From Psychrosphaera haliotis (lineage in GTDB: Bacteria > Pseudomonadota > Gammaproteobacteria > Enterobacterales > Alteromonadaceae), in assembly GCF_039523615.1 (NCBI RefSeq), contig NZ_BAAAFQ010000001.1:1-64000 (forward strand): a stretch of 64,000 bases of DNA, given 5' to 3'. The notes beneath the pieces are model-generated. The model worked only from the letters and a program-made list of their open reading frames with translations. It was not told the DNA's origin and ran no database searches. Within the stretch, counting starts at the first letter, position 1, and the number at the start of each line of letters is the position of its first letter. Below, in pieces: positions 45,591 through 55,183 of this stretch. Made by a program: the position numbers and the translations under genes.

Positions 45591-47027
45591 TTATACGGTC
45601 ATGATTTTCATGGTGTTTGTTGCGCCAATCGTTTCCATTTTGTCGCCTTGAGTTAACATCACTAAATCACCTTTTTTAAGTCTACCTTCGGCAAGTAACT
45701 CTTTGAGGGCTTCTCTTGCATCGTCTTCAAACTGTGTAGAGTCAAAATTACAAGGGTAAACACCTCTGAACAATGCACAGCGATTCAATGTTTTTTCATG
45801 GCGTGACATTGCATAAATAGGTAAGCCTGAGCTGATACGAGATAACAATCTAGCCATACCGCCAGACTCGGTTAAAGCCACAATCGCTTTAATGCCTTTC
45901 ATATGATTGGCCGCGTACATAGTTGCCATGGCAATAGTTTCTGAAACATTATCAAACTGAACGTCCATACGATGCTTGGAACTTAAAACACTCGGGTGCT
46001 TTTCTGCTCCTAGACATACGTTTGCCATCGCTTTAACGGTTTCTACTGGGAAGTCTCCCGCCGCTGTTTCAGCCGATAACATGACTGCGTCAGTGCCATC
46101 TAAAACAGCATTTGATACATCCATAACTTCAGCTCGTGTTGGCATTGGACTCGATATCATTGACTCCATCATCTGAGTCGCCGTGATAACTGCTTTGTTT
46201 AGCTGTCTAGAACGGGCAATTAGTTTTTTCTGAACGCCGACTAACTCAGCGTCACCTATTTCAACACCAAGATCACCTCGGGCAACCATAATTACGTCAG
46301 ATGCTGAAATAATATCGTCAATAGCTTCATCAGTAGCGACGGTTTCTGCACGTTCAACTTTTGCGACAATTTTAGGCGCAAAACCAGCTTCTTTAGCTAA
46401 TTTTCGTGCGTATTCTAAGTCGGCTCCGTTACGTGGAAAAGACACCGCTAAATATTCAACCCCAATTTCAGCTGCAGTTAATATGTCAGCTTTATCTTTG
46501 TCTGTTAGTGCAGGGGCGGTAAGGCCTCCACCTTTGCGGTTAATTCCTTTGTTATTTGACAAAGGCCCAGCAACGGTAACTTCAGTAAAAACTTTCTCGC
46601 CTTCTACAGACTCAACTTTTAACTGAACGCGACCATCATCAAGAAGTAATAAGTCACCTGGGATTACATCTTTAGGTAAGTCTTTGTAGTCTATAGAAAC
46701 TTGGTTTTTGTCTCCATCATCTTTGCCCATTGAAGCATCAAGAACAAACTTATCGCCTACAGAAAGGTAAATTTTTCCTTCTTTAAAACGAGATACTCGT
46801 ATTTTTGGACCTTGTAAGTCCCCTAAGATAGCAACATAAGTGTTTAATTTTTTTGCGACTTCACGAACACGCAAAGCACGATCTATATGATCTTGTGCAA
46901 TGCCATGGGAAAAGTTAAGACGAACTGTATTTACGCCACTTGCGATGATTTGTTCTAACACGTCATCTTTATCAGTAGCGGGACCTAAAGTTGAAACGAT
47001 CTTTGTTCTTCTCAATGCGTTGGTCAT
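45591..47027 (-). CDS. pykA: Pyruvate kinase, PykA type
   Basis: The enzyme makes pyruvate and ATP from phosphoenolpyruvate. From the ATG at 47027 it has 478 residues and begins MTNALRRTKIVSTLGPATD, aligning with E. coli PykA. The active-site segment IVAKVERAE, the MVARGDLGVEIG motif and ITATQMMESMISSPMPTRAEV are intact. The frame extends 10 codons upstream, but GGAG is placed for the chosen ATG. A HexR-type palindrome lies 37 bases upstream. Confidence 0.96.
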   Translation of the reverse strand: MTNALRRTKIVSTLGPATDKDDVLEQIIASGVNTVRLNFSHGIAQDHIDRALRVREVAKKLNTYVAILGDLQGPKIRVSRFKEGKIYLSVGDKFVLDASMGKDDGDKNQVSIDYKDLPKDVIPGDLLLLDDGRVQLKVESVEGEKVFTEVTVAGPLSNNKGINRKGGGLTAPALTDKDKADILTAAEIGVEYLAVSFPRNGADLEYARKLAKEAGFAPKIVAKVERAETVATDEAIDDIISASDVIMVARGDLGVEIGDAELVGVQKKLIARSRQLNKAVITATQMMESMISSPMPTRAEVMDVSNAVLDGTDAVMLSAETAAGDFPVETVKAMANVCLGAEKHPSVLSSKHRMDVQFDNVSETIAMATMYAANHMKGIKAIVALTESGGMARLLSRISSGLPIYAMSRHEKTLNRCALFRGVYPCNFDSTQFEDDAREALKELLAEGRLKKGDLVMLTQGDKMETIGATNTMKIMTV

Positions 47028-47063
47028 GTAATGGAAACTCCAAGGGTTGATATACAATTTTTA

Positions 47064-47078
47064 TGTAATTTTATTACA
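47064..47078. promoter_or_regulatory. HexR-type operator before pykA
   Basis: TGTAATTTTATTACA matches the known HexR pattern (TGTAAT...ATTACA). It lies 37 bases upstream of the pykA start codon, and the hexR gene is next to it. Confidence 0.8.
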
Positions 47079-47280
47079 TTTTGAAAGAATAAAATAAAAT
47101 TACAAGGGTTTATTCGCATCTTAGTGAATAAATATTACAAAATTACTAATAGTGAATTATAGAACATATAAAGACTTTAACGGCGAAGTTTTAAAGTAGG
47201 GCGACAAGAGTATGGTTTTGGCAGAAGATGATGCTAGAGAATCGTAGCATTTTGATTTATATGTATTTAGAGAATAAATA

Positions 47281-47320
47281 AAAAGGAAATTGCAGGTACT
47301 AATATATTTAGACCTGCATT
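47281..47320 (-). terminator. Hairpin terminator behind hexR
   Basis: On the minus strand TGCAGGT and ACCTGCA form a 7-bp stem with a 14-base loop, followed by TTTCCTTTTTATTT. It lies about 20 bases after the hexR stop codon. Confidence 0.6.
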
Positions 47321-47337
47321 GTGCTGAATAAAGTTGA

Positions 47338-48186
47338 TCAGTCTCTCTTATCAAATCGTGATGGACGAAGTGAATCTTTTACTTTTTTCAGGTTATCTCT
47401 AAATTTTGGACCACGTCGCAACGTGAAGCCAGTAGCTAAAACGTCAATAATAACGAGTTGTGCAATTCTAGAAGCCATTGGCATATATAAGTCTGTGTCT
47501 TCAGGTACATCAGGACTTAGACAGATATTACATTCTTTTGCCAAAGGAGAGTCTTTTGACGTTACGCCAATAACCGTTGCGTCATTTTGACGAGCAATCT
47601 CTGCAATCTCAACGAGTTGTTTTGTTCTGCCGGTATGAGAGAACAACATAACCACATCACCCTCACTACTATTCATGCAGTTCATACGCTGCATTACAAT
47701 ATCTTCAAAACAGTTTACCGGGACATTAAAGCGGAAAAATTTGTTTAATGCATCTTGAGCTACAGAGGCTGAGGCACCTAACCCGAAGAACGAAATTTTC
47801 TTAGCTTGCGTTAGTATATCCACTGCTCGATTAACCTGTGAGATATCAATACTTTTGCGAGCGCTGTTTAAAGAGGCCATAGTAGATTCGAATATTTTAG
47901 CGGTATATTCTTCAGGACCATCGCTTTCATCAACGTGTCGGTTAACATAAGGTGTACCGTTGGCTAAGCCTTGAGCCAAGTGCAACTTAAAATCAGGAAA
48001 TCCCTTTGTATCTAATCGACGACAGAAACGGTTGACTGTAGGTTCACTAACATCAGCTATTTTTGCAAGTGTCGCAATACTAGAATGTATCGCTTGCTCA
48101 GGGTTATCAATGATAACTTCGGCTACTTTACGTTCAGACTTACTAAAAGTAGTAATCTGTAAGTTTATCTTTTCAAGAATATTCAT
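47338..48186 (-). CDS. hexR: Transcriptional regulator HexR (RpiR family)
   Basis: HexR controls central carbon genes and releases DNA when it binds 2-keto-3-deoxy-6-phosphogluconate, the Edd product. The 282-residue protein has an N-terminal RpiR-type helix-turn-helix (HSSIATLAKIADVSEPTVNRFCRRL, about 34-58) and a C-terminal SIS sugar-phosphate domain (ISFFGLGASASVAQDA, VVMLFSHTGRTKQLVE). AAGGA precedes the ATG. It is divergent from zwf, and two HexR-type sites lie between, so it probably regulates itself and the operon. Confidence 0.95.
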   Translation of the reverse strand: MNILEKINLQITTFSKSERKVAEVIIDNPEQAIHSSIATLAKIADVSEPTVNRFCRRLDTKGFPDFKLHLAQGLANGTPYVNRHVDESDGPEEYTAKIFESTMASLNSARKSIDISQVNRAVDILTQAKKISFFGLGASASVAQDALNKFFRFNVPVNCFEDIVMQRMNCMNSSEGDVVMLFSHTGRTKQLVEIAEIARQNDATVIGVTSKDSPLAKECNICLSPDVPEDTDLYMPMASRIAQLVIIDVLATGFTLRRGPKFRDNLKKVKDSLRPSRFDKRD

Positions 48187-48368
48187 TCTTATTCCTTAAA
48201 TCTTTACAAGCCTTTAATACACTATTGTTAGAAGTTAATAAAATCCTGCCACATTATGCAAAATACAGGTTAAAATTAGGTAGCAGTTTTAATAACTCGA
48301 CTTTATGTAATGTATTAGAAATTAATTACCAATTAAAAACAACAAAATTAGTTAAAATTTCACTTTTA

Positions 48369-48383
48369 TGTAAAAAAATTACA
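48369..48383. promoter_or_regulatory. HexR-type operator 1, hexR-zwf intergenic
   Basis: TGTAAAAAAATTACA fits the HexR palindrome with one half-site weaker. It lies just upstream of a possible zwf -35 element (TTTACA at 48393-48398). Confidence 0.7.
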
Positions 48384-48430
48384 ACTTTCGGGTTTACATT
48401 GCCTGCATTAGTTCGATAGCATTAGACCTA

Positions 48431-48445
48431 TGTAGTTTAATTACA
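48431..48445. promoter_or_regulatory. HexR-type operator 2, before zwf
   Basis: TGTAGTTTAATTACA fits the HexR palindrome. It lies 29 bases before the zwf start codon and 62 bases from the first site, in a position suited to block transcription. Confidence 0.78.
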
Positions 48446-48474
48446 ATAAACTGACCATCTTATTGGAGTTTCAA

Positions 48475-49944
48475 ATGGCAAAAAAGCTAAGCCATAAGCC
48501 TTGTGATTTAGTTCTGTTCGGTACCAAAGGCGATCTTGCTCGTCGTAAATTAATTCCATCTTTATATAAGCTAGAGCGCTCCAACCTTCTTGCTGACAAT
48601 ACAAAAATTGTTGGTATTGCAAGGGATGAGTTGGATTTAGATGGTTACAAAAAGGTCGTATCAGACAGTTTAGAGCAGTTTTTAAAAGAGCCTGTAGACG
48701 AAGAGATTAAAGAGAAGTTTCTTGAAAGGCTTCAATATTGTCAGGTTGACATGACCGTAGCAGAAGACTTCAAAGGTATTAAAGACGTTGTAGACCAAGA
48801 AAATAGGACTATGGTGAATTACTTCTCTACACCACCGTCTGTGTTTGGGGCTATTTGTGAAGGGTTGGATACAGCCGGATTGATTAATAAAGAAACTCGA
48901 GTAGTGGTAGAAAAGCCAATTGGCCACTGCTTAGAGTCATCAAAAGTAATCAACGATAAAATTGCAGAACACTTTAACGAAGATCAAATATACCGAATTG
49001 ACCACTATTTAGGAAAAGAGACGGTTTTAAACCTTCTTGTACTTCGTTTTGCTAATGCCATATTTACTAATAACTGGGACCATGAGTGTATTGATCATGT
49101 TCAAATATCGGTTGCCGAGTCAGTTGGCGTTGAAGGCCGTTGGGGCTATTACGATGACGCAGGTCAGATGCGTGACATGGTACAAAACCATCTATTACAA
49201 ATATTGTCTCTGTTGGCCATGGAGCCGCCGGTAGATGTGAGTGCAGACAGCATTCGAAATGAAAAATTAAAAGTCCTTAAAGCTCTCAGACCAATTACGA
49301 CTGATAACGCGGGTGATAAAACGGTTCGTGGCCAATACACCTCTGGTTTTGTTAATGGTCAAGCGGTACCTGGTTATTTGGAAGAAGAGGGTGCTAATAC
49401 GGACAGCTCAACGGAAACCTTTGTATCCTTGCGAGTTGATATTGACAACTGGCGCTGGGCAGGCGTTCCATTCTACCTGCGTACTGGTAAACGTTTGCCG
49501 GTTAAAGGCACTGAAATTGTAATTCACTTTAAAGAACTACCTCACAACATCTTTAAAGAAACGTATAAAACACTTCCTGCTAATAAATTAACAATTCGCT
49601 TACAACCAGACGAAGGCGTGGAAATCCACTTAATGAATAAAGTGCCTGGTTTAGGTGAGAAGATGGAGCTTCAGCAAACTAAGCTTGATTTAAGTTTCTC
49701 GGATACGTTCAAAGATGATCGTATTGCGGATGCATATGAACGCTTAATGCTAGAAGCGATGTTAGGAAATCAGTCGTTATTCGTAAGGCGAGATGAAGTT
49801 GAAGCCGCTTGGTCTTGGGTAGACGGAATACTAGACGCTTGGGATAAATCTAATGAATCACCTAAATCCTATTCAGCTGGTTCTTGGGGCCCTGTGGCAT
49901 CAATAGCAATGTTGGCAAAAGATGATAGAGAGTGGGACGAGTAA
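48475..49944 (+). CDS. zwf: Glucose-6-phosphate 1-dehydrogenase
   Basis: Zwf oxidises glucose-6-phosphate to 6-phosphogluconolactone with NADP, the entry to both the Entner-Doudoroff and pentose-phosphate routes. The protein has 489 residues from the ATG at 48475, which has TGGAG 7 bases upstream; four more codons are open before it. The coenzyme loop is LVLFGTKGDLARRKL and the active site is RIDHYLGKETVLNLL. It is the first gene of zwf-pgl-edd-glk-eda, behind two HexR-type sites. Confidence 0.97.
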   Translation: MAKKLSHKPCDLVLFGTKGDLARRKLIPSLYKLERSNLLADNTKIVGIARDELDLDGYKKVVSDSLEQFLKEPVDEEIKEKFLERLQYCQVDMTVAEDFKGIKDVVDQENRTMVNYFSTPPSVFGAICEGLDTAGLINKETRVVVEKPIGHCLESSKVINDKIAEHFNEDQIYRIDHYLGKETVLNLLVLRFANAIFTNNWDHECIDHVQISVAESVGVEGRWGYYDDAGQMRDMVQNHLLQILSLLAMEPPVDVSADSIRNEKLKVLKALRPITTDNAGDKTVRGQYTSGFVNGQAVPGYLEEEGANTDSSTETFVSLRVDIDNWRWAGVPFYLRTGKRLPVKGTEIVIHFKELPHNIFKETYKTLPANKLTIRLQPDEGVEIHLMNKVPGLGEKMELQQTKLDLSFSDTFKDDRIADAYERLMLEAMLGNQSLFVRRDEVEAAWSWVDGILDAWDKSNESPKSYSAGSWGPVASIAMLAKDDREWDE

Positions 49945-50643
49945 ATGAACGCTACGATAAAGAAATTTGAAAACTCAGCTCAACTTAACGAACAGTTTGT
50001 CGCTGAAATAATAGAAAAACTAGCCAGTGGTATTAAAAATGACGGACGCGCTAGTTTATTAGTATCCGGTGGCAATACACCAAAACCTTTGTTTACGGCG
50101 CTAACCAGTACGAACATAGATTGGTCTAAAGTTGATATAGCCTTAGTTGACGATCGCTGGGTACCACTTACCGATTCAGCTTCAAATGAAACAATGGTCA
50201 AAGAGTTTTTATTAAAGGGCAATGTTGCTAATGCAAACTTTGTTGGTATGAAAACAACGCACTCTGAAGCGTTTGATGCTGTGGAAGAAGTGACTAGAAA
50301 CCTAGCAAATATAAAAACACCTTTTGATGTTGTGATTTTAGGTATGGGCGAAGATGGTCATACAGCTTCTATTTTTCCATGTTGTGAACAGCTCGATGAT
50401 GGCCTTACAACGTTAAAACCTATTCTTGCAACTCAACCTACAACCGCGCCTCATCAGCGTATGACCTTTAGTAAATCGGCGTTGTTAAATTCAAAACAAC
50501 TATATTTACACTTGGTTGGTGGCAATAAAGAGCAGGTTCTAAATGCAGTTGCAGCAGAAGCTGACGTTCGCAAGGCACCAATAAGTGCATTTTTAAATCA
50601 AACTGACGTCCCTATGACGGTCATGTTAGCTAGCGCCAAGTAG
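49945..50643 (+). CDS. pgl: 6-phosphogluconolactonase
   Basis: Pgl hydrolyses 6-phosphogluconolactone to 6-phosphogluconate. The 232-residue protein has the SVSGGNTPKPLF-like loop (LLVSGGNTPKPLFTAL, about 39-54), the DDRWVPLTDSASNE motif and the GMGEDGHTASIFP signature around 135-147. Its ATG directly follows the zwf stop codon, so translation is coupled. Confidence 0.96.
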   Translation: MNATIKKFENSAQLNEQFVAEIIEKLASGIKNDGRASLLVSGGNTPKPLFTALTSTNIDWSKVDIALVDDRWVPLTDSASNETMVKEFLLKGNVANANFVGMKTTHSEAFDAVEEVTRNLANIKTPFDVVILGMGEDGHTASIFPCCEQLDDGLTTLKPILATQPTTAPHQRMTFSKSALLNSKQLYLHLVGGNKEQVLNAVAAEADVRKAPISAFLNQTDVPMTVMLASAK

Positions 50644-50659
50644 GTAGTTAGGAGATATA

Positions 50660-52477
50660 ATGAATAAAACAATTCAACAAGTTACAGATAGAATTATTGA
50701 GCGTAGCAAGGCAACACGAAAAGCTTATTTAGCAAAAATTGAGCGCGCTCGTGAGCATGGTCCACATCGAGGTGTGTTGTCATGTGGCAACTTAGCCCAC
50801 GGTTTTGCAGCCTGTAATACATCACAAAAACAAGATCTTACTGCACTTACAAAAGCAAACGTTGGTATGGTTTCCGCGTACAACGATATGTTATCTGCCC
50901 ACCAACCATATGAAGTTTATCCTGATAAAATCCGTAAAGCCGTTGAAAAAGTAGGTTCTGTAGCTCAGTTTGCCGGTGGTGTTCCAGCAATGTGTGATGG
51001 AGTCACACAAGGGCAGCCAGGTATGGACTTAAGCCTAATGAGTCGCGATGTTATCGCCATGAGTGCAGCGGTAGGGTTATCGCACAATATGTTCGATAGC
51101 GCCGTTATGATGGGTATCTGCGATAAAATTGTACCAGGCCTCGTAATGTCTGCTTTATCTTTTGGTCATTTACCATTTGTATTTATTCCTGCAGGTCCGA
51201 TGGAGTCGGGTATTCCAAACAAAGAAAAAGCCCGTGTTCGTCAGTTATTTGCTCAAGGCAAAGTTGGAAGGGATGAATTACTAGAGTCTGAATCAAAGTC
51301 TTATCATTCTGCTGGCACTTGCACGTTCTACGGAACGGCAAACTCTAACCAGTTAGTTGTTGAAGTAATGGGTCTTCATTTACCAGGTTCTTCTTTTGTT
51401 AACCCTGGTACAGAGTTAAGAGAGGCTTTAACTGAAGCTGCCGCAATACAAGCGACTCGAATTACTGATCTTGGCACTGAATATATGCCAATTGGTCACA
51501 TCGTTGACGAAAAGTCAGTGGTGAACGGCATTGTTGCTTTACTTGCAACAGGCGGCTCAACAAATCATACAATGCATTTGGTTGCTATGGCTAAAGCGGC
51601 CGGCATCATCGTTAATTGGGACGACTTTGATGCATTATCATCAGTAACCCCTTTGTTAACTAAAATATATCCAAATGGCCAGGCCGATATTAACCACTTC
51701 CAAGCAGCTGGCGGTATGGCACTATTAATCAAAGAGTTATTACGAGGTGGTTTCATCCACAATGACGTAAACACAATATGTGGACACGGTTTAGATAAGT
51801 ACACTAAAGAACCAGCCATTCGTGATGGAAAACTAGTGTGGATAGACGCGCCTGAAAAATCGTTAGATCCGGACGTATTGTCAACTGTTGAAGCGCCATT
51901 CAAAGCAGACGGCGGATTAAGTGTCCTTGATGGTAATTTAGGTAGAGCCGTTATCAAAACTTCAGCACTTCGCGAAGGCCGAACAGTAGTAAAGGCACCT
52001 GCAGTTGTATTCGAAAGTCAGCATGATTTAGATGGTGCGTTTCAGGCAGGTGATTTAGATAAGGATTGCGTTGTTGTAGTTAGGTATCAAGGGCCAAGAG
52101 CGATAGGTATGCCTGAGCTACATAAATTAACGCCTCCACTAGGTGTACTGCAGGACAAAGGCTTTAAAGTTGCACTAGTGACAGATGGTCGAATGTCTGG
52201 CGCATCTGGTAAAGTACCAGCGGCTATTCATTTGTACCCTGAAGCGCTTGACGGTGGTTTGATTGCTAAGGTTAACAATGGCGATTTAATAGAAATTGAT
52301 GCGGAAAACAATGTAATAAAATTGCATGTTTCAGAAGAAGAGTTAGCTAAACGAGTTGTAGTACCAAAGGATTTAAGTGCAGAGCGCGAAGGAATGGGTC
52401 GTGAAATGTTTAATGGCTTGAGGCAGATGTTAACTACATCTGAGGAAGGTGCTAGCTGTGTTTTTCACGAGGCTTAG
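50660..52477 (+). CDS. edd: Phosphogluconate dehydratase
   Basis: Edd dehydrates 6-phosphogluconate to 2-keto-3-deoxy-6-phosphogluconate, the first dedicated step of the Entner-Doudoroff route. The 605-residue protein is of the IlvD/Edd family with an iron-sulfur cluster. Visible motifs are AMCDGVTQGQPGMDLSLMSRD, CGHGLDKYTKEPAIRDGKL-type sequence and TDGRMSGASGKVPAAIH. AGGAG precedes the ATG. Its product is the presumed HexR inducer. Confidence 0.97.
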   Translation: MNKTIQQVTDRIIERSKATRKAYLAKIERAREHGPHRGVLSCGNLAHGFAACNTSQKQDLTALTKANVGMVSAYNDMLSAHQPYEVYPDKIRKAVEKVGSVAQFAGGVPAMCDGVTQGQPGMDLSLMSRDVIAMSAAVGLSHNMFDSAVMMGICDKIVPGLVMSALSFGHLPFVFIPAGPMESGIPNKEKARVRQLFAQGKVGRDELLESESKSYHSAGTCTFYGTANSNQLVVEVMGLHLPGSSFVNPGTELREALTEAAAIQATRITDLGTEYMPIGHIVDEKSVVNGIVALLATGGSTNHTMHLVAMAKAAGIIVNWDDFDALSSVTPLLTKIYPNGQADINHFQAAGGMALLIKELLRGGFIHNDVNTICGHGLDKYTKEPAIRDGKLVWIDAPEKSLDPDVLSTVEAPFKADGGLSVLDGNLGRAVIKTSALREGRTVVKAPAVVFESQHDLDGAFQAGDLDKDCVVVVRYQGPRAIGMPELHKLTPPLGVLQDKGFKVALVTDGRMSGASGKVPAAIHLYPEALDGGLIAKVNNGDLIEIDAENNVIKLHVSEEELAKRVVVPKDLSAEREGMGREMFNGLRQMLTTSEEGASCVFHEA

Positions 52478-52484
52478 AAATCAA

Positions 52485-53438
52485 ATGTCATTTTATGCTT
52501 TAGTCGCAGATGTAGGCGGCACAAACATTCGCCTCGCGATTGCGAATTTAACAGATTTATCAATGGATCATGTGCAAACTTATCGTTGCGCAGATTTTGC
52601 GAAAATAGATGATGCTATTGAACAGTATCTATCGTTTATAGAAACAGAAATCCATTTTGCTTGTATCGACGTTGCCTGTCCGGTGACAGGTGATAAAGTT
52701 GACCTAACAAACAACCACTGGTGTTTTTCTCAAAAAAAGCTAGCTGAAAAGTTTGGTTTTGAAAAGCTTTACGTGATTAATGACTTTACGGCTATCGCTA
52801 TGGCGATTCCGTCTTTAAGTGAAGAGCAGAAAACGAAAATTGGCGGTAAAGAGCCAGCAGAGCATAAGCCTATTGCTATTTATGGCGCTGGTACTGGTCT
52901 TGGGGTTGCCCATCTAGTCTACAGTGGTCAAAAGTGGATTGCATTAGGTGGCGAGGGTGGGCACGCTGATTTTGCCCCTACTGATGCCGAGCAAGTTGCT
53001 ATTTTAGAGCACCTTCAACACAAGTATACAACGGTATCTGCGGAGCAATTGTTATCTGGTTTAGGCTTAGCGCAAATTTACCAAGCATTGTGTTCTATCA
53101 ATAATCAACCAGAACAAAACTTCCAACCAGCTGACATAACAACGCACGGTATTAACAATACTGATGAAATGGCGGCGAGCGCAATGCGAGTGTTTTGTCG
53201 CATTTTAGGGAGTTTTGGTGGGAATTTGGCACTTACTATGGCGACATTTGGTGGCGTTTATATTGCCGGCGGTATTGTTCCTCGTTTTATTGAATATTTA
53301 AAAGTTAGCGAATTTAGAGCCAGTTTTGAAGCAAAAGGGCGTTTCCAACCTTACGTATCTGGAATTCCAGTATATGTAGTGACGGAACCGCAACCTGGCT
53401 TATTAGGCTGTGCTGCATATCTAAAGCAAGAGCTTTAA
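52485..53438 (+). CDS. glk: Glucokinase
   Basis: Glk phosphorylates glucose with ATP. From the ATG at 52485 it has 317 residues and starts MSFYALVADVGGTNIRLAIA. The glucose-binding part with VINDFTAIAMAIPSL and the IALGGEGGHADFAP segment are present, as is the C-terminal GGVYIAGGIVPRF. The frame stays open back into edd, but that start would not fit the family. The ribosome site is weak (GAGG 12 bases upstream), so translation may be coupled to edd, which ends 7 bases before. Confidence 0.94.
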   Translation: MSFYALVADVGGTNIRLAIANLTDLSMDHVQTYRCADFAKIDDAIEQYLSFIETEIHFACIDVACPVTGDKVDLTNNHWCFSQKKLAEKFGFEKLYVINDFTAIAMAIPSLSEEQKTKIGGKEPAEHKPIAIYGAGTGLGVAHLVYSGQKWIALGGEGGHADFAPTDAEQVAILEHLQHKYTTVSAEQLLSGLGLAQIYQALCSINNQPEQNFQPADITTHGINNTDEMAASAMRVFCRILGSFGGNLALTMATFGGVYIAGGIVPRFIEYLKVSEFRASFEAKGRFQPYVSGIPVYVVTEPQPGLLGCAAYLKQEL

Positions 53439-53476
53439 GCACAGTACTTTACTAAGATTTATTTTAAGGATTTATA

Positions 53477-54118
53477 ATGACACAACGTAATTGGTTAATA
53501 GATTCGGCTGACGTATTTGCCGCTGGGCCAGTAGTGCCGGTTTTAGTAATTGACCGAGTAGAAGATGCGGTTCCTATTGCCAACGCTTTAGTTGCTGGCG
53601 GAATTAAGGTGTTAGAAGTTACCTTGAGAACGCCTGTTGCAATGGATGTTATTAGGGAAATAGCCACACATTGCCCGGAGGCCATTATAGGTGCTGGCAC
53701 AGTGACTAATGCTGAACAATTAAAGCAAGTAACTGAAGCAGGTGCTAAATTTGCGATAAGCCCTGGTTTAACACCTGACTTACTTGATGCTGGCAACAAT
53801 GGTTCAATTGCATTGATACCAGGAGTATCGTCAATATCGGAACTAATGGTGGGATTAGATAAAGGTTATAGCCACTTTAAGTTTTTCCCTGCAGAAGCAT
53901 CAGGTGGTGTTCAATCGTTAAAATCTATTGGTGGGCCTTTCCCAGGTGTTAAGTTCTGTCCTACTGGTGGAATCAATCCTTCAAACTATCAAGACTATTT
54001 AGCTTTAGACAATGTTCTTTGTTGCGGTGGTTCTTGGTTATGCCCAGATTCAGTTGTTAAAGAGCAGAATTGGGACGAAATTACTCGCTTAGCGAAAACT
54101 GCAGTACTAGGGCAGTAA
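53477..54118 (+). CDS. eda: KDPG/KHG aldolase
   Basis: Eda splits 2-keto-3-deoxy-6-phosphogluconate into pyruvate and glyceraldehyde-3-phosphate. The 213-residue TIM barrel has the catalytic Glu region KVLEVTLRTP, the Schiff-base lysine in HFKFFPAEASGG near residue 136, and CPTGGINPSNY. AAGGA lies before the ATG. It is the last gene of the operon and is followed by a hairpin. Confidence 0.96.
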   Translation: MTQRNWLIDSADVFAAGPVVPVLVIDRVEDAVPIANALVAGGIKVLEVTLRTPVAMDVIREIATHCPEAIIGAGTVTNAEQLKQVTEAGAKFAISPGLTPDLLDAGNNGSIALIPGVSSISELMVGLDKGYSHFKFFPAEASGGVQSLKSIGGPFPGVKFCPTGGINPSNYQDYLALDNVLCCGGSWLCPDSVVKEQNWDEITRLAKTAVLGQ

Positions 54119-54130
54119 TCACTATAGCAT

Positions 54131-54171
54131 TAAGTAGAAGGTAACATTTGCCTTCTACTTATACCTTTTTT
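54131..54171. terminator. Terminator between eda and yeaD
   Basis: AAGTAGAAGG and CCTTCTACTT form a 10-bp stem, followed on the plus strand by ATACCTTTTTTG. A shorter T run on the minus side may also serve yeaD. Confidence 0.78.
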
Positions 54172-54186
54172 GTACATCTTTAAGTT

Positions 54187-55062
54187 TTAGTTTCGATCGA
54201 TGACCTGAGTCAGGGTGTGAGATTCTCGGGGTTTTAACTTAACTTCTTTTGTATTCGCCATTTCGACGCAGACCATTTCGATGAATCCATCGTCATCAAA
54301 GTCGCTCATCTTTTTTGCTCCCTCTTTCCATGGATTCCAAATGACAACAGAGTCATGTCCAGAGCCGACTATTTTTAAGTTGTTTTTAGATGTTTTGTTA
54401 TTCATAACCGTAATCAAATCATTATGACTGTTGTATATTTTATCTGTCCATTGTGTGATTTTTAGTTCGTTATCTTGCACCAAAGTTTGAGCATTCAGCT
54501 GGTCCAAGTATTGACGGTTAGACAAGCCAGTAATCGTGCTTTGTCTTATATCTTCTACCTTAAAATAACTGTGTATTGCCTGAGTAAAAGTAACGGTAGA
54601 ATCTGAAGTGTTTTCGGTATGTAAATGAATTTTTAAAGATTTACCTAGATCAAGCTCTAAAAATAGCGATAAACCTTTTATGCTATTTGGAAACTGTTCG
54701 TCTTTTAATGAGCTTAAACTCTCAATGTTAAAGTTGGGCTGCATAGTGATCCGGACACCAGAGTCGTCCTCTTCAATGGAAACTATGTTCCATTTTACTA
54801 AGCGTGCATAACCATGTTGCGGTTGTTCTTGTGATAAAGCTGGACCAAACCAAGGCCAGCAAATTGGAATACCACCTCTGATAGGTTTGCTGCCATCTAG
54901 TACAGCTTGTTTAGACAGCCACAGCCAGTCATTACCAGTCTGATCTTGATAGGATAATAACTGCCCGCCAAACTCACTTAGCGTAGCCTTAAAAAGAGGG
55001 TGGCTGATCTTGTAGAGTTTTTGATTATCAACAAGTTGGGTGGATACATACGTCGTTCTCAT
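54187..55062 (-). CDS. yeaD: D-hexose-6-phosphate mutarotase
   Basis: An aldose-1-epimerase-like enzyme of 291 residues that interconverts the anomers of hexose-6-phosphates such as glucose-6-phosphate. Family features include GGIPICWPWFG near residue 63, PQHGYARLVKW with the catalytic His, and HSYFKVEDIRQ. It lies behind gapA on the same strand, as in E. coli, although a hairpin terminator stands between them, so part of its expression may be independent. Confidence 0.88.
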   Translation of the reverse strand: MRTTYVSTQLVDNQKLYKISHPLFKATLSEFGGQLLSYQDQTGNDWLWLSKQAVLDGSKPIRGGIPICWPWFGPALSQEQPQHGYARLVKWNIVSIEEDDSGVRITMQPNFNIESLSSLKDEQFPNSIKGLSLFLELDLGKSLKIHLHTENTSDSTVTFTQAIHSYFKVEDIRQSTITGLSNRQYLDQLNAQTLVQDNELKITQWTDKIYNSHNDLITVMNNKTSKNNLKIVGSGHDSVVIWNPWKEGAKKMSDFDDDGFIEMVCVEMANTKEVKLKPRESHTLTQVIDRN

Positions 55063-55122
55063 GAAATTCCATAATGTAAATTTAAGTGGGTTTATCGTCC
55101 TAACAATTTGAAAATGACAAAC

Positions 55123-55149
55123 ATAAAAAAAGCGATGAAATCATCGCTC
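55123..55149 (-). terminator. Terminator behind gapA
   Basis: AGCGATG/CATCGCT with a short AAAT-type loop is followed on the minus strand by TTTTTTTATG. It separates gapA from yeaD. Confidence 0.8.
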
Positions 55150-55183
55150 TTTAATTATAGTAAACAAAAATTATTTTATAAGT

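Larger units (their letters stand above)
47028..47337. other. Intergenic region between pykA and hexR
   Basis: This 310-base gap holds the pykA HexR site at its left end and the hexR terminator hairpin at its right end. The 200 bases between them are AT-rich; I see no gene, RNA or repeat there. Confidence 0.6.
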